A stretch of DNA of 64,000 bases from Methylobacterium nonmethylotrophicum. GTDB taxonomy: Bacteria; Pseudomonadota; Alphaproteobacteria; Rhizobiales; Beijerinckiaceae. The notes under the pieces are model-generated. The model was not told the origin of the DNA. It searched no databases and saw only the letters and a list, made by a program, of their open reading frames with translations. Shown piece by piece: positions 8,569-16,302 of the stretch (position 1 is the first letter of the stretch; each line of letters opens with the position of its first letter). The stretch spans positions 186,001 to 250,000 of the forward strand of contig NZ_SRLB01000005.1 of assembly GCF_004745635.1 (NCBI RefSeq). The letters run 5' to 3'. A program made the translations under genes and the position numbers.

Positions 8569-8723
8569 CCGCCGCAGGTCCGTGCCGGACCCGGAGGTCC
8601 GGTGCCGGAGCAGTGGGGACGGCCGTGGGCAAGGCCCCGTCGCGACGAGCGCAGACGTGCGAAACCGCCGCGATTGTGGCATGGTGCCGCCCGAACCCAA
8701 CCGGGCTCGGGACCCCTTTCACC

Positions 8724-8933
8724 ATGACCACCGTTCACGATGTCACCCCGGACCAGCTGCGCGGGCTGGAAGCCGCCGGCGAGGCAGCGCTCAACGCCGC
8801 GCTCAGCCGCCTCTCGGCCCGCGAGCGCGAGGCTTATTGGGCCTCGGTGCGCCGCGCCTACAATGCGCCCTACAACGATGCCGTGAAGAAGCCGCGCACC
8901 GCGGGCGTCGCGGCGGAAGCGCGAGCGGTCTGA
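8724..8933 (+). CDS. Small hypothetical protein
   Basis: 69 residues, mostly helical and charged: TPDQLRGLEAAGEAALNAAL, then SAREREAYWASVRRAYNAPY, then a basic tail. Codon use follows the strong G/C third-position bias of neighbours, and the composition is that of a folded cytosolic protein. I do not recognise the family. ATG at 8724 begins MTTVHDVTPDQ. No hydrophobic segment, cysteine or known motif is present. Neighbours give no functional hint. Confidence 0.5.
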   Translation: MTTVHDVTPDQLRGLEAAGEAALNAALSRLSAREREAYWASVRRAYNAPYNDAVKKPRTAGVAAEARAV

Positions 8934-9277
8934 AGCGCGATGGGTCGCTGACCTGCACGGCCTGATCGACGATCCTCCCCCCCATGGATCTCGGGCAAGC
9001 CCGAGTTCCGCATCTCCTTGCCCAAATCGGGCAAGCCCAACTTGGGACGGGGAAGGGTGCCCGGCTGCGGGTACGAAGCACTCATGGGCCGCGCGGGACA
9101 GGGGCAGCGCGACGGTTTCGAGCATGGCGCCCGTCACCGATCGTCGCGCCTTCTCCGGGAACGTGGTTCCCCTCTCCCGGCCCGCTTCGCGGGCGACCCT
9201 CCCCCGCGGAGGGGGAGGGTCGAGCGTGAGCCACTGGAGGGACGTCCGGGCGAAGGCGCCCCGCCCCCCGGCGCCGT
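8934..9277. other. Intergenic stretch with several hairpins
   Basis: No gene. It contains short inverted repeats built on the unit cgggcaagcccg (8990-9005 and inside 9021-9046, the latter framed by cccaa/ttggg). It also has a perfect 11-base hairpin, gaccctccccc and gggggagggtc (9195-9221), next to a cccgc-ttc-gcggg hairpin. The ccctccc/ggaggg type recurs at 37488 and looks like an intergenic repeat family of the genome. Confidence 0.5.
9195..9221. repeat. Perfect 11-bp inverted repeat, ccctcccc-type
   Basis: Arms gaccctccccc (9195-9205) and gggggagggtc (9211-9221) with loop gcgga. There is no T run on either side, so it is more likely a dispersed palindromic element than a terminator, though it could stop transcription leaving the pyrophosphatase gene. 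Confidence 0.5.
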
Positions 9278-9811
9278 TCAGGCCGACTTCTTGGCCCGCT
9301 CGATGCCCTCGACGATCAGGCGCTGCGCCTCGGCCTTGTCGCCCCAGCGCACGATCTTCACCCACTTGCCGGGCTCGAGATCCTTGTAGTGCTCGAAGAA
9401 GTGCTGGATCTGGTGGATCGTGATGTCGGGCAGGTCGGTGTAGTTCTCGACCCGGTCGTAACGCTTGGTCAGGTTGCGGGACGGCACCGCGATGATCTTC
9501 TCGTCCTCGCCGGCATTGTCCTCCATCACCAGCACGCCGACCGGCCGGACGCTCATCACGGCGCCGGGGACGATGGCCCGGGTGTTGGCGATCAGCACGT
9601 CGCAGGGATCGCCGTCGCCCGACAGGGTGTGGGGGATGAAGCCGTAATTCCCCGGATAGTGCATCGCCGTGTAGAGGAACCGGTCGACGATCAGCGTCCC
9701 GGCCTCCTTGTCCATCTCGTACTTGATCGGCTCGCCGCCGACAGGAACCTCGATGACGACGTTAACGTCCTCGGGCGGATTCTTGCCGATGGAGATGGCA
9801 TCGAGGCGCAT
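9278..9811 (-). CDS. ppa: Inorganic pyrophosphatase
   Basis: 177 residues, matching the roughly 175-residue family I soluble PPase that hydrolyses pyrophosphate to two phosphates and pulls biosynthetic reactions forward. Seen: [27 protein letters not shown] and the metal-binding signature GDGDPCDVL, then [15 protein letters not shown] and the C-terminal [16 protein letters not shown]. The start [15 protein letters not shown] is chosen because an agggag ribosome binding site lies 8 bases before it; a start 6 codons upstream has none. Monocistronic. Confidence 0.96.
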   Translation of the reverse strand: MRLDAISIGKNPPEDVNVVIEVPVGGEPIKYEMDKEAGTLIVDRFLYTAMHYPGNYGFIPHTLSGDGDPCDVLIANTRAIVPGAVMSVRPVGVLVMEDNAGEDEKIIAVPSRNLTKRYDRVENYTDLPDITIHQIQHFFEHYKDLEPGKWVKIVRWGDKAEAQRLIVEGIERAKKSA

Positions 9812-10098
9812 GTGCAACACTCCCTGCAAGGGCGTGAATGCCCCTGAACGGCGCGGTCCTTAGAGGGCCGCGGGCGCCCGCACAAGCGCCGTGCTGCAAC
9901 GGCGACCGAGCCAGTCGAGCACAAGTTCCCCTGCGCCCTCGCGGCGACCAAATCCGCCCTTTCCCGGCCCATTGCTGCGGATGAGTAGCGGTTAAGCAGC
10001 TTTGTCGTCCCGGGCGATCAAACGAGAGGCAGGGCAGGCCTCTCGGCGGTGTGTCCCGGCAGCCGGGCCGCCGAGCCGTCCCGCCGGGGCCCGCGCCC

Positions 10099-10611
10099 TC
10101 AGCCGAACAGGTACGCGACCTTGGCGAGAGTCGCCCCGGCGATGCGGTCCTGCGCCTCCGCGACCACGCGCCCGCCCATCCGCACGTAGAAGTCCCGCGC
10201 CCGGTCGTTCTCGGCGAGCGACCAGACCGCGACCCGGCGCACGTCCCGGTCGGCGAGGTCGTTGCGCACCGCCCGGAACAGCCGGGTGCCGTAGCCGAGG
10301 CCCTGGTAGGTCGGCGCGAGATAGATCTCGTCGATCTCGCCCTCGGCCTTGAGCGCCCGGTCGCGGCAGCGGCCGTAGGAGACGTAGCCGATGACCGTCT
10401 CCCCCAGTTCCAGCACCACCAGCGGCCGGTTGCGGGCCACCGTGGAACGCCACCAGCGCGGGCCCCGCCGGGCGAGCATCCGGTCGAGGGCGACGCCCGG
10501 GATGATCCCCTGATAGGCCTCGCGCCAGGCGGCGTCGAAGATCTCCGACAGCATCCCGGCATCCTGCTCCCGGGCCCTGCGAATGCTGACGACCTGCGTG
10601 CTCACGGTCAT
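10099..10611 (-). CDS. GNAT-family N-acetyltransferase
   Basis: 170 residues with the Gcn5-related fold: the N-terminal IRRAREQDAGMLSEIFDAAW block, strand 4 IGYVSYGR, EIDEIYLAPTYQGLGYGTRL (motif A with the acetyl-CoA pyrophosphate loop Q-G-L-G-Y-G) and VWSLAENDRARDFYVRMGG (motif B). It transfers an acetyl group from acetyl-CoA to an amine; the substrate cannot be read from sequence. The start at 10611 is preceded by a G-rich tract. No operon partners. Confidence 0.9.
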   Translation of the reverse strand: MTVSTQVVSIRRAREQDAGMLSEIFDAAWREAYQGIIPGVALDRMLARRGPRWWRSTVARNRPLVVLELGETVIGYVSYGRCRDRALKAEGEIDEIYLAPTYQGLGYGTRLFRAVRNDLADRDVRRVAVWSLAENDRARDFYVRMGGRVVAEAQDRIAGATLAKVAYLFG

Positions 10612-10791
10612 GCCCCCCGATTGTTAGCCGACGGATCGCTTCCCCACGATGCGGGGGAGCCGTCGCAAGCGCAATGCCAGGCTTGCCTGCGGGCTCATCG
10701 CGGGACGGATCGTTGCGGACGGGTCACGCGGCTGGTAGAGCGGCGCGCTGCGCCTCCGCGCGAATCCCGACCCTTCAGGCGCCTGCCCCGC

Positions 10792-11517
10792 GTGCTCAAC
10801 CGCTTCCTTCCGCCCGAGACCCGCTACGCCCGCCGCATGGCCCGCATCGCCCGCTGGGAGCGGCCGATCGCCGGCACGGCCGGGCGCCTGCGCGCCTGGG
10901 CCAACATGCTGCTCGTCGACCACGGGGTGATCCGGCTCGCCTATCTCAACCGCCACCGGGTCGGGCGCGGGCTGGTCTGGCGCTCGGCCCAGCCGGCCCC
11001 GCACGACCTCGCCTGGTTCCGGCGCCAGGGCGTGCGCACGATCATCTCCCTGCGCGGCGGGCGCGAGCACGGCTCCTGGCAGCTCCAGCGCGAGGCCTGC
11101 GAGCGCGAGGGGCTGGCGCTCGTCGAGTTCGTGGTCCGCTCGCGCGAGGCGCCCGACAAGGCGACGCTGCTCGCCGCCAAGGATTTCTTCGCCGGCCTCG
11201 CCTATCCGGCGGTGCTGCACTGCAAGTCCGGCGCCGACCGGGCCGGCCTCGCCGCCGCCCTCTACCTGATCCTGCACGAGGGCCGGCCGGTGCGCGAGGC
11301 GTCGCGCCAGCTCTCGGCCCGCTTCGGCCATTTCCGCTTCGCCAAGACCGGCATCCTCGACGCGTTCTTCGAGCGCTACCTCGCCGAGGGCGAGCCGAAG
11401 GGCCTGAGCTTCCTCGACTGGGTCGAGCACGTCTACGACCCCGAGGCGCTCCAGCGCGAGTTCCGCGCCGGTCTGTGGTCGGACCTGCTGGTGGACCGCC
11501 TGCTGCGGCGGGAGTGA
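10792..11517 (+). CDS. Cysteine-based protein tyrosine/dual-specificity phosphatase
   Basis: 241 residues with the CX5R catalytic loop HCKSGADR (Cys144, Arg150) of the PTP/DSP superfamily. Upstream GVRTIISLRG and RGGREHGSWQLQREAC form the typical first strand and helix. A general-acid Asp is not obvious. The family hydrolyses phosphotyrosine or lipid/inositol phosphates; the physiological target is unknown. GTG 10792 (VLNRFLPPETRYARRMARI) is chosen because I recall related alphaproteobacterial proteins beginning with this LPPETRYARRMARI block; ATG 10837 is the alternative and would remove 15 residues. It runs tail to tail with the flagellin gene. Confidence 0.82.
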   Translation: MLNRFLPPETRYARRMARIARWERPIAGTAGRLRAWANMLLVDHGVIRLAYLNRHRVGRGLVWRSAQPAPHDLAWFRRQGVRTIISLRGGREHGSWQLQREACEREGLALVEFVVRSREAPDKATLLAAKDFFAGLAYPAVLHCKSGADRAGLAAALYLILHEGRPVREASRQLSARFGHFRFAKTGILDAFFERYLAEGEPKGLSFLDWVEHVYDPEALQREFRAGLWSDLLVDRLLRRE

Positions 11518-11607
11518 TGCACCCGTCCGGCGACGGCGCCTCGTTCGACACGGCAGCGCCACCCGCGACCGGCCGGGTCGCGGATGGCGGTGTCACGCGT
11601 GCGTGAT

Positions 11608-11629
11608 GGGCGGCCCGTCCGGACCGCCC
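11608..11629 (-). terminator. Terminator hairpin after flagellin gene 1
   Basis: Read on the minus strand: gggcggtcc, loop ggac, gggccgccc, with one U-G wobble. It starts 10 bases after the flagellin stop. There is no T run, so strength is uncertain. A hairpin at the same place behind flagellin gene 2 supports a real role. Confidence 0.55.
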
Positions 11630-11638
11630 TCCCCCGGC

Positions 11639-12967
11639 TTAGCGGAAGAGCGAGAGGACGTTCTGGCTCGCCGAGTTGGCGATCGAGAGCGCCTGCACGG
11701 CGAGCTGCTGCTGCGTCTGCAGCGCCTTCAGCTTCGTCGACTCCTCCTCGATATCCGCGTCCACCAGCGTGCCGATCGTCCGGTCGTTGACCTTCATCAG
11801 CGTGTCGACGAAGTTCTTCTGGCCGTCGATCTGCGTCTTGCTGGCGCCCAGCCTGGTGCCGGAATCAGTCACCTTGGCGATGGCCGCCTCGACCGCGTTG
11901 ATGTACCCCTTCAGGACGTTGTCGCTCACCGCACCGGTGCTGACGTCGTAGATCTTGATCGCCGTCACGGCGTTCGCGCCGCCGGTGTCGAGGATGCCGC
12001 CGCCGGCGCCCGTGGCCGCCGCGGTGCCGCTCGCCGTCGCGGTCGCGCTCGCCGCGCCGTAGCCGATGTTGACGGTCGCGGCGGCATCCATCGCGACGTC
12101 GATCTTGGCGGCGGTGCCGGTGGCGGCGCCGCCGATCGTCTCGAAGACCAGGCGGTTCGAGCCATCCAGGCTCGCCTGGATCTTGCCGGCGGTGTTCGCC
12201 GAGGCCGCGATCTGGTTGTTGATCGCGTTCACCAGTTCCTGCTGCGTGACCGCGGCCAGGTTCGCCACCGCCGAGGCGAGGCTCGTCTTGTCGAGCGTGA
12301 TGGTGTCGGCGGTGCCGCTGTTCGCCGCCAGCGTGAAGGTCGCGACGCCGGTGGTGCTGAAGTTAAGCGTGCCCGAGAGCGCCGTGCCGGCCACCGTCTT
12401 GGCGGTGGTCGCCTGGGTGCCGCCGGAATTCGCGTCGTAGAGGCGGATGCCCAGGACCGAGATGTCCACCGTCGAGAAGTTGATGCTCCCGGTCTTGTCG
12501 CGCGAGAACCCGGCGACGACCGACCGCGTGTCCTTGTAGTTGGCCGGATCGGAGGAGTTGACCGACAGCCAGTTCTGGCCGCTCGACACCGAGGAGTCGG
12601 CCACGGCCTTCATCTGGTTCAGGATGGCGGCGATCTCGGTCTGGACCTTCGCGCGGTCGACGCCCGGCTGCAGGGCGGTCTGCAGCTTGGTGCGCATGTT
12701 CTGGAGGTTGGTGATGACGCTGGTGACGCCGTTATAGGCGGTGTCCACCGCCGAGGAGCCGAGGCCGAGCGAGTCCTTGACGGCGCCCAGCGAGGCGTTG
12801 TCGGTGCGCACGGTGGTGGCAATCGACCAGTAGGCGGCGTTGTCCGAGGCGGCAGAGACGCGCTGACCGGTGGAGACGCGGTTGCTGGTCGTGTCAAGGC
12901 TCTGGCTGATGCTCTTGAGCGTCGTCAGCGCCGTCATCGCGGCGGTGTTGGTCAGAAGGCTGGTCAC
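11639..12967 (-). CDS. fliC: Flagellin, copy 1
   Basis: 442 residues. The D0/D1 N-terminus (TSLLTNTAAMTALTTLKSIS, then RVSTGQRVSAASDNAAYWSI) and C-terminus (LKALQTQQQLAVQALSIANS, then NVLSLFR) are typical flagellin ends that form the coiled-coil filament core. The Ala/Thr/Gly-rich middle (about 140-330) is the surface-exposed variable domain. It uses a GTG start (12967). By counting, it differs from copy 2 at about 20 of 442 positions, and none of these lie in a central block of roughly 130 residues. It has its own upstream region, so it is probably transcribed separately. No cysteine is present, as usual for flagellins. Confidence 0.95.
   Translation of the reverse strand: MTSLLTNTAAMTALTTLKSISQSLDTTSNRVSTGQRVSAASDNAAYWSIATTVRTDNASLGAVKDSLGLGSSAVDTAYNGVTSVITNLQNMRTKLQTALQPGVDRAKVQTEIAAILNQMKAVADSSVSSGQNWLSVNSSDPANYKDTRSVVAGFSRDKTGSINFSTVDISVLGIRLYDANSGGTQATTAKTVAGTALSGTLNFSTTGVATFTLAANSGTADTITLDKTSLASAVANLAAVTQQELVNAINNQIAASANTAGKIQASLDGSNRLVFETIGGAATGTAAKIDVAMDAAATVNIGYGAASATATASGTAAATGAGGGILDTGGANAVTAIKIYDVSTGAVSDNVLKGYINAVEAAIAKVTDSGTRLGASKTQIDGQKNFVDTLMKVNDRTIGTLVDADIEEESTKLKALQTQQQLAVQALSIANSASQNVLSLFR
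12014..12387 (-). repeat. 374-bp block identical to the second flagellin gene
   Basis: Every base from 12014 to 12387 matches 13797-14170 (offset 1783). It is bounded by the differences t/c at 12013/13796 and c/t at 12388/14171. The block encodes the variable surface domain, normally the fastest-evolving part of a flagellin, which points to recent gene conversion. Confidence 0.85.
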
Positions 12968-13085
12968 GAGTCTGTCTTTCCGGGAGAGAGAGTCGAAGGG
13001 AGGTCCGTTTCCGGGCTCGCACCGGGGCAGGGTGGCCGTTGCGGACCATTGACCCTAGGGAAGAAGGGTCGCCCTGCGCGTTGGA

Positions 13086-13126
13086 CATCCGGACTTTCAC
13101 CGGCACAGCGGACCGACATCATGTCT
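13086..13126 (-). promoter_or_regulatory. Conserved upstream block A, flagellin copy 1
   Basis: Read on the minus strand it begins agacatgatgtcgg and ends gtccggatg. The same block occurs at 14867-14908 upstream of copy 2, at almost the same distance (about 118-159 bases) from the start codon, while flanking DNA has diverged. It contains the imperfect palindrome gacatgatgtc. It could be a regulator site or an mRNA leader element. Confidence 0.5.
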
Positions 13127-13218
13127 CCGGGACGGGACCCGGCCGCTGGACGCTTTAGCCGGTGCTGCACTCCTCGCGGGAGCGCCCTTGCCGACATCTC
13201 CACACTGGCGGAATAAAC

Positions 13219-13234
13219 TTAGCAGGCGATTAAG
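13219..13234 (-). promoter_or_regulatory. Conserved upstream block B, flagellin copy 1
   Basis: Minus-strand cttaatcgcctgctaa, matched by cttaatcggttgctaa at 14992-15007 before copy 2, 242-252 bases from the start codons. It is a candidate promoter core or regulator half-sites (ttaatcg/tgctaa). Confidence 0.45.
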
Positions 13235-13342
13235 GTTACGTGCCTTCGCGAGCCCGGATCTGAGACGGGCTCTTTATGCCCTGACGGACGCCCGCACGAC
13301 ACGGCGGCCACCGGCCGCGCGCGAGGCGGCTCTCATAGCGAA

Positions 13343-13374
13343 GAAGGCCGCACCCGATGCCGGGCGCGGCCTTC
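13343..13374 (-). terminator. Second terminator after flagellin copy 2
   Basis: The gaaggccgc/gcggccttc stem with an inner ccc/ggg helix, followed on the minus strand by the T-rich ttctt. It lies about 50 bases beyond the first hairpin. Confidence 0.6.
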
Positions 13375-13389
13375 ATTCCTTCGACTGTC

Positions 13390-13411
13390 GGCGGTCCCCG
13401 AAGGGACCGCC
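13390..13411 (-). terminator. First terminator hairpin after flagellin copy 2
   Basis: On the minus strand ggcggtccc, loop ttcg, gggaccgcc: a perfect 9-bp stem closed by a stable UUCG tetraloop, 10 bases after the stop codon. It is positioned like the hairpin after copy 1. Confidence 0.65.
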
Positions 13412-13421
13412 CTTCCCCGGC

Positions 13422-14750
13422 TTAGCGGAAGAGCGAGAGGACGTTCTGGCTCGCCGAGTTGGCGATCGAGAGCGCCTGCACGGCGAGCTGCTGCTGCGTC
13501 TGCAGCGCCTTCAGCTTCGTCGACTCCTCCTCGATATCCGCGTCCACCAGCGTGCCGATCGTCCGGTCGTTGACCTTCATCAGCGTCTCGACGAAGGTCT
13601 TCTGGCCGTCGATCTGCGTCTTGCTGGCGCCCAGCCTGGTGCCGACGTCGGTCACCTTGGCGATGGCCGCCTCGACCGCGTTGATGTACCCCTTCAGGAC
13701 GTTGTCGCTCACCGCACCGGTGCCGGCGTTGTAGATCTTGATCGCCGCCACGGCGTTCGCGCCGCCGGTGTCGAGGATGCCGCCGCCGGCGCCCGCGGCC
13801 GCCGCGGTGCCGCTCGCCGTCGCGGTCGCGCTCGCCGCGCCGTAGCCGATGTTGACGGTCGCGGCGGCATCCATCGCGACGTCGATCTTGGCGGCGGTGC
13901 CGGTGGCGGCGCCGCCGATCGTCTCGAAGACCAGGCGGTTCGAGCCATCCAGGCTCGCCTGGATCTTGCCGGCGGTGTTCGCCGAGGCCGCGATCTGGTT
14001 GTTGATCGCGTTCACCAGTTCCTGCTGCGTGACCGCGGCCAGGTTCGCCACCGCCGAGGCGAGGCTCGTCTTGTCGAGCGTGATGGTGTCGGCGGTGCCG
14101 CTGTTCGCCGCCAGCGTGAAGGTCGCGACGCCGGTGGTGCTGAAGTTAAGCGTGCCCGAGAGCGCCGTGCTGGCCGTCGTCTTGGCGGTGGTCGCCTGGG
14201 TGCCGCCGGAATTCGCGTCGTAGAGGCGCGTGCCCAGGATCGAGACGTCCACCGTCGAGAAGTTGATGCTCCCGGTCTTGTCGCGCGAGAACCCGGCGAC
14301 GACCGACTGCGTGTCCTTGTAGACGGTCGCATCGGAGGAGTTGACCGACAGCCAGTTCTGGCCGCTCGACACCGAGGAGTCGGCCACGGCCTTCATCTGG
14401 CTCTGGATGGCGGCGATCTCGGTCTGGACCTTGGAGCGGTCGACGCCCGGCTGCAGGGCGGTCTGCAGCTTGGTGCGCATGTTCTGGAGGTTGGTGATGA
14501 CGCTGGTGACGCCGTTATAGGCGGTGTCCACCGCCGAGGAGCCGAGGCCGAGCGAGTCCTTGACGGCGCCCAGCGAGGCGTTGTCGGTGCGCACGGTGGT
14601 GGCAATCGACCAGTAGGCGGCGTTGTCCGAGGCGGCAGAGACGCGCTGACCGGTGGAGACGCGGTTGCTGGTCGTGTCGAGGCTCTGGCTGATGCTCTTG
14701 AGCGTCGTCAGCGCCGTCATCGCGGCGGTGTTGGTGAGAAGGCTGGTCAC
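13422..14750 (-). CDS. fliC: Flagellin, copy 2
   Basis: 442 residues, the same length and about 95 percent identical to copy 1. Differences cluster in residues 105-190 (for example DRSK vs DRAK, SSDATVYKDTQ vs SSDPANYKDTR) and 330-380 (KIYNAGTG vs KIYDVSTG). Flagellin D0/D1 ends are intact. GTG at 14750 is taken as the start by alignment with copy 1; an in-frame ATG 19 codons earlier is disregarded. The copies are in tandem, 454 bp apart, each with its own terminator and a partly conserved upstream region, so both should be expressed. The filament may be a two-subunit mixture. Confidence 0.95.
   Translation of the reverse strand: MTSLLTNTAAMTALTTLKSISQSLDTTSNRVSTGQRVSAASDNAAYWSIATTVRTDNASLGAVKDSLGLGSSAVDTAYNGVTSVITNLQNMRTKLQTALQPGVDRSKVQTEIAAIQSQMKAVADSSVSSGQNWLSVNSSDATVYKDTQSVVAGFSRDKTGSINFSTVDVSILGTRLYDANSGGTQATTAKTTASTALSGTLNFSTTGVATFTLAANSGTADTITLDKTSLASAVANLAAVTQQELVNAINNQIAASANTAGKIQASLDGSNRLVFETIGGAATGTAAKIDVAMDAAATVNIGYGAASATATASGTAAAAGAGGGILDTGGANAVAAIKIYNAGTGAVSDNVLKGYINAVEAAIAKVTDVGTRLGASKTQIDGQKTFVETLMKVNDRTIGTLVDADIEEESTKLKALQTQQQLAVQALSIANSASQNVLSLFR
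13797..14170 (-). repeat. 374-bp block identical to the first flagellin gene
   Basis: Partner of the identical block at 12014-12387. Outside it the two genes differ at scattered positions. Confidence 0.85.
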
Positions 14751-14866
14751 GGCTGATGCTTCCGGTGTTCTGGTATGGCGAGAATGTGCAAGGTTCCGGG
14801 CTCGCACCGGTGCAGGACAGCAAATTCAAGTCGTCGACCTGAAATCTGACTGACTGCGCTTTAACA

Positions 14867-14908
14867 CATCCGGATTCTCACCGGGGTCAACGGCTCGACA
14901 TCATGTCT
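14867..14908 (-). promoter_or_regulatory. Conserved upstream block A, flagellin copy 2
   Basis: Counterpart of 13086-13126. Minus-strand start agacatgatgtcg and end aatccggatg are shared, with a diverged middle. It sits 117-158 bases before the GTG start. Confidence 0.5.
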
Positions 14909-14991
14909 TGGATTCGGGGAACCCATCCGTTGCGCCTTCGAAACGGCCCTTCCGAGGGGCCGCCGACAGGCTCACTATTGGAGCGAGCCCG

Positions 14992-15007
14992 TTAGCAACC
15001 GATTAAG
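14992..15007 (-). promoter_or_regulatory. Conserved upstream block B, flagellin copy 2
   Basis: Minus-strand cttaatcggttgctaa. It differs from the copy-1 block only in the central bases. Confidence 0.45.
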
Positions 15008-15383
15008 TCAGCGGTAATACCCGCTATCCACAACTGGGCCGGAACCACCTCACTACCGGCGGAACGGGCCGGCGGCACTGATGTCCCGCAGCCATGCCCG
15101 AGCATCACGAATAAGGTTTGCATCGACAGATCTATGCTTCGTCAACCATGTTTCCCGGCCGGTCGCCAACCCGACGCTCGTATTGACCCTGTACGCTCGG
15201 GCAGAGCGGTGGAAGGTGAGGGCGACGCGTCGCGATCTTGTCCGGCTGCCCCTGCCGCCGGTGAGACGGGCCGGATGCCTCGCCGGCCGATGCCCCGGCG
15301 GCTGCCGGCGCCGGGCGCGAAAAAGCCCCGCGCAAGCCACCGGGCTTAGAGCGATCTCGCGTCAAGACGGAGCTTTGCGGGAC

Positions 15384-16256
15384 ATGGGGATCGTCGTCGG
15401 CCTGCTCATCGCGATCGGCTGCATGCTCGGCGGCTTCGTGGCCATGGGCGGCCACCTGATCGTGATCTGGCAGCCCTGGGAGTTCGTCATCATCGGCGGG
15501 ATGGCGGCCGGCACCTTCGTGATCGCCAACCCGATGAAGACGGTGGTCGATTCCGGCAAGGCCACCATGGAGGCCTTCACCGGCAAGGGCCCCAAGCGCA
15601 AGGACTTCCTCTCCCTGCTCGGCCTGATCCACGCCCTCCTGCGCGAGATCAAGACCAAGCCGCGCAACGAGGTCGAGACGCACTTCGACGACCCGGCGAA
15701 TTCCGAGATCTTCAAGAACTATCCGGACGTGACCAAGGACCAGGGCCTGGTCCTGTTCATCTGCGACTATTGCCGGCTGATCCTGATCGGCGGCGCCCGC
15801 TCGCACGAGATCGAGGCGCTGATGGAGGAGGAGATCGGCACGCACAAGAAGTACGCGCTCAAGCCCTACGGGGCGATCAACACGGTGGCGGAGGCGCTGC
15901 CGGCGCTCGGGATCGTGGCGGCGGTGCTCGGCATCGTGAAGGCGATGGGTGCGCTGGACCAGTCGCCGCAGATCCTCGGCGGCCTCATCGGCGCGGCCCT
16001 CGTCGGCACCTTCTTCGGGGTGTTCGCCTCCTACGGCGTGCTGGCGCCGCTGGCCCTCAAGGTGAAGGGCGTGCGCGAGAAGCAGTGCTCGGTCTACACC
16101 ATCGTGAAGCAGAGCCTCATCGCCTACATGAACGGCGCCCTGCCGCAGGTCGCGATCGAGCACGGCCGCAAGGGCATCGCCGCCGCCGACCGCCCGACCA
16201 TCGACGAGGTCGAGGCCGCCACGGTGCCGGGCGCCCAGAACCGCGAGGCGGCATGA
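15384..16256 (+). CDS. motA: Flagellar motor stator protein MotA
   Basis: 290 residues, the usual alphaproteobacterial MotA length. Four membrane segments: GIVVGLLIAIGCMLGGFVAM, a second around FVIIGGMAAGTFVIA, and two near ALGIVAAVLGIVKAMG and GGLIGAALVGTFFGVFASYG. A large cytoplasmic loop lies between TM2 and TM3 with the charged residues that contact FliG. With MotB it forms the proton channel that drives rotation. It is the first gene of the plus-strand motility run; fliM follows after 46 bp. ATG 15384 gives the canonical N-terminus directly at TM1. Confidence 0.96.
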   Translation: MGIVVGLLIAIGCMLGGFVAMGGHLIVIWQPWEFVIIGGMAAGTFVIANPMKTVVDSGKATMEAFTGKGPKRKDFLSLLGLIHALLREIKTKPRNEVETHFDDPANSEIFKNYPDVTKDQGLVLFICDYCRLILIGGARSHEIEALMEEEIGTHKKYALKPYGAINTVAEALPALGIVAAVLGIVKAMGALDQSPQILGGLIGAALVGTFFGVFASYGVLAPLALKVKGVREKQCSVYTIVKQSLIAYMNGALPQVAIEHGRKGIAAADRPTIDEVEAATVPGAQNREAA

Positions 16257-16302
16257 CCATGCACCATCCGCGAAGCGGCCCGAGCGCCGGGACACCCGAC
16301 CG

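Larger units (their letters stand above)
12968..13421. other. Upstream region of flagellin gene 1 and downstream region of copy 2
   Basis: No gene. It holds two hairpins that end transcription from flagellin copy 2 (13343-13374 and 13390-13411). It also carries two sequence blocks shared with the upstream region of the other flagellin gene (13086-13126 and 13219-13234), and a ccggtgcgagcccgg element near 13011-13026. The likely promoter lies about 250 bases before the start codon, which would leave a long 5' leader. Confidence 0.5.
14751..15383. other. Divergent region between flagellin copy 2 and motA
   Basis: About 630 bases with no gene I can support. It contains the shared flagellin upstream blocks (14867-14908, 14992-15007) and the ccggtgcgagcccgg element near 14799-14813. 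The half next to motA contains an irregular, lower-GC patch (about 15100-15200) that may hold the motA operon promoter, but no consensus was recognised. No tRNA-like T-arm was seen. Confidence 0.4.

Noticed and set aside
12066..12440. 124-codon hydrophobic-looking ORF antisense to flagellin, repeated at 13849-14223
   Set aside because: It exists in both copies only because the flagellin genes are near-identical; it has no start signal and mirrors the flagellin codons.
14751..15383. tRNA or small RNA gene in the flagellin-motA gap
   Set aside because: No acceptor-stem pairing or T-loop (gttcga-type) pattern could be found by eye; a covariance-model search would be needed to exclude small RNAs.
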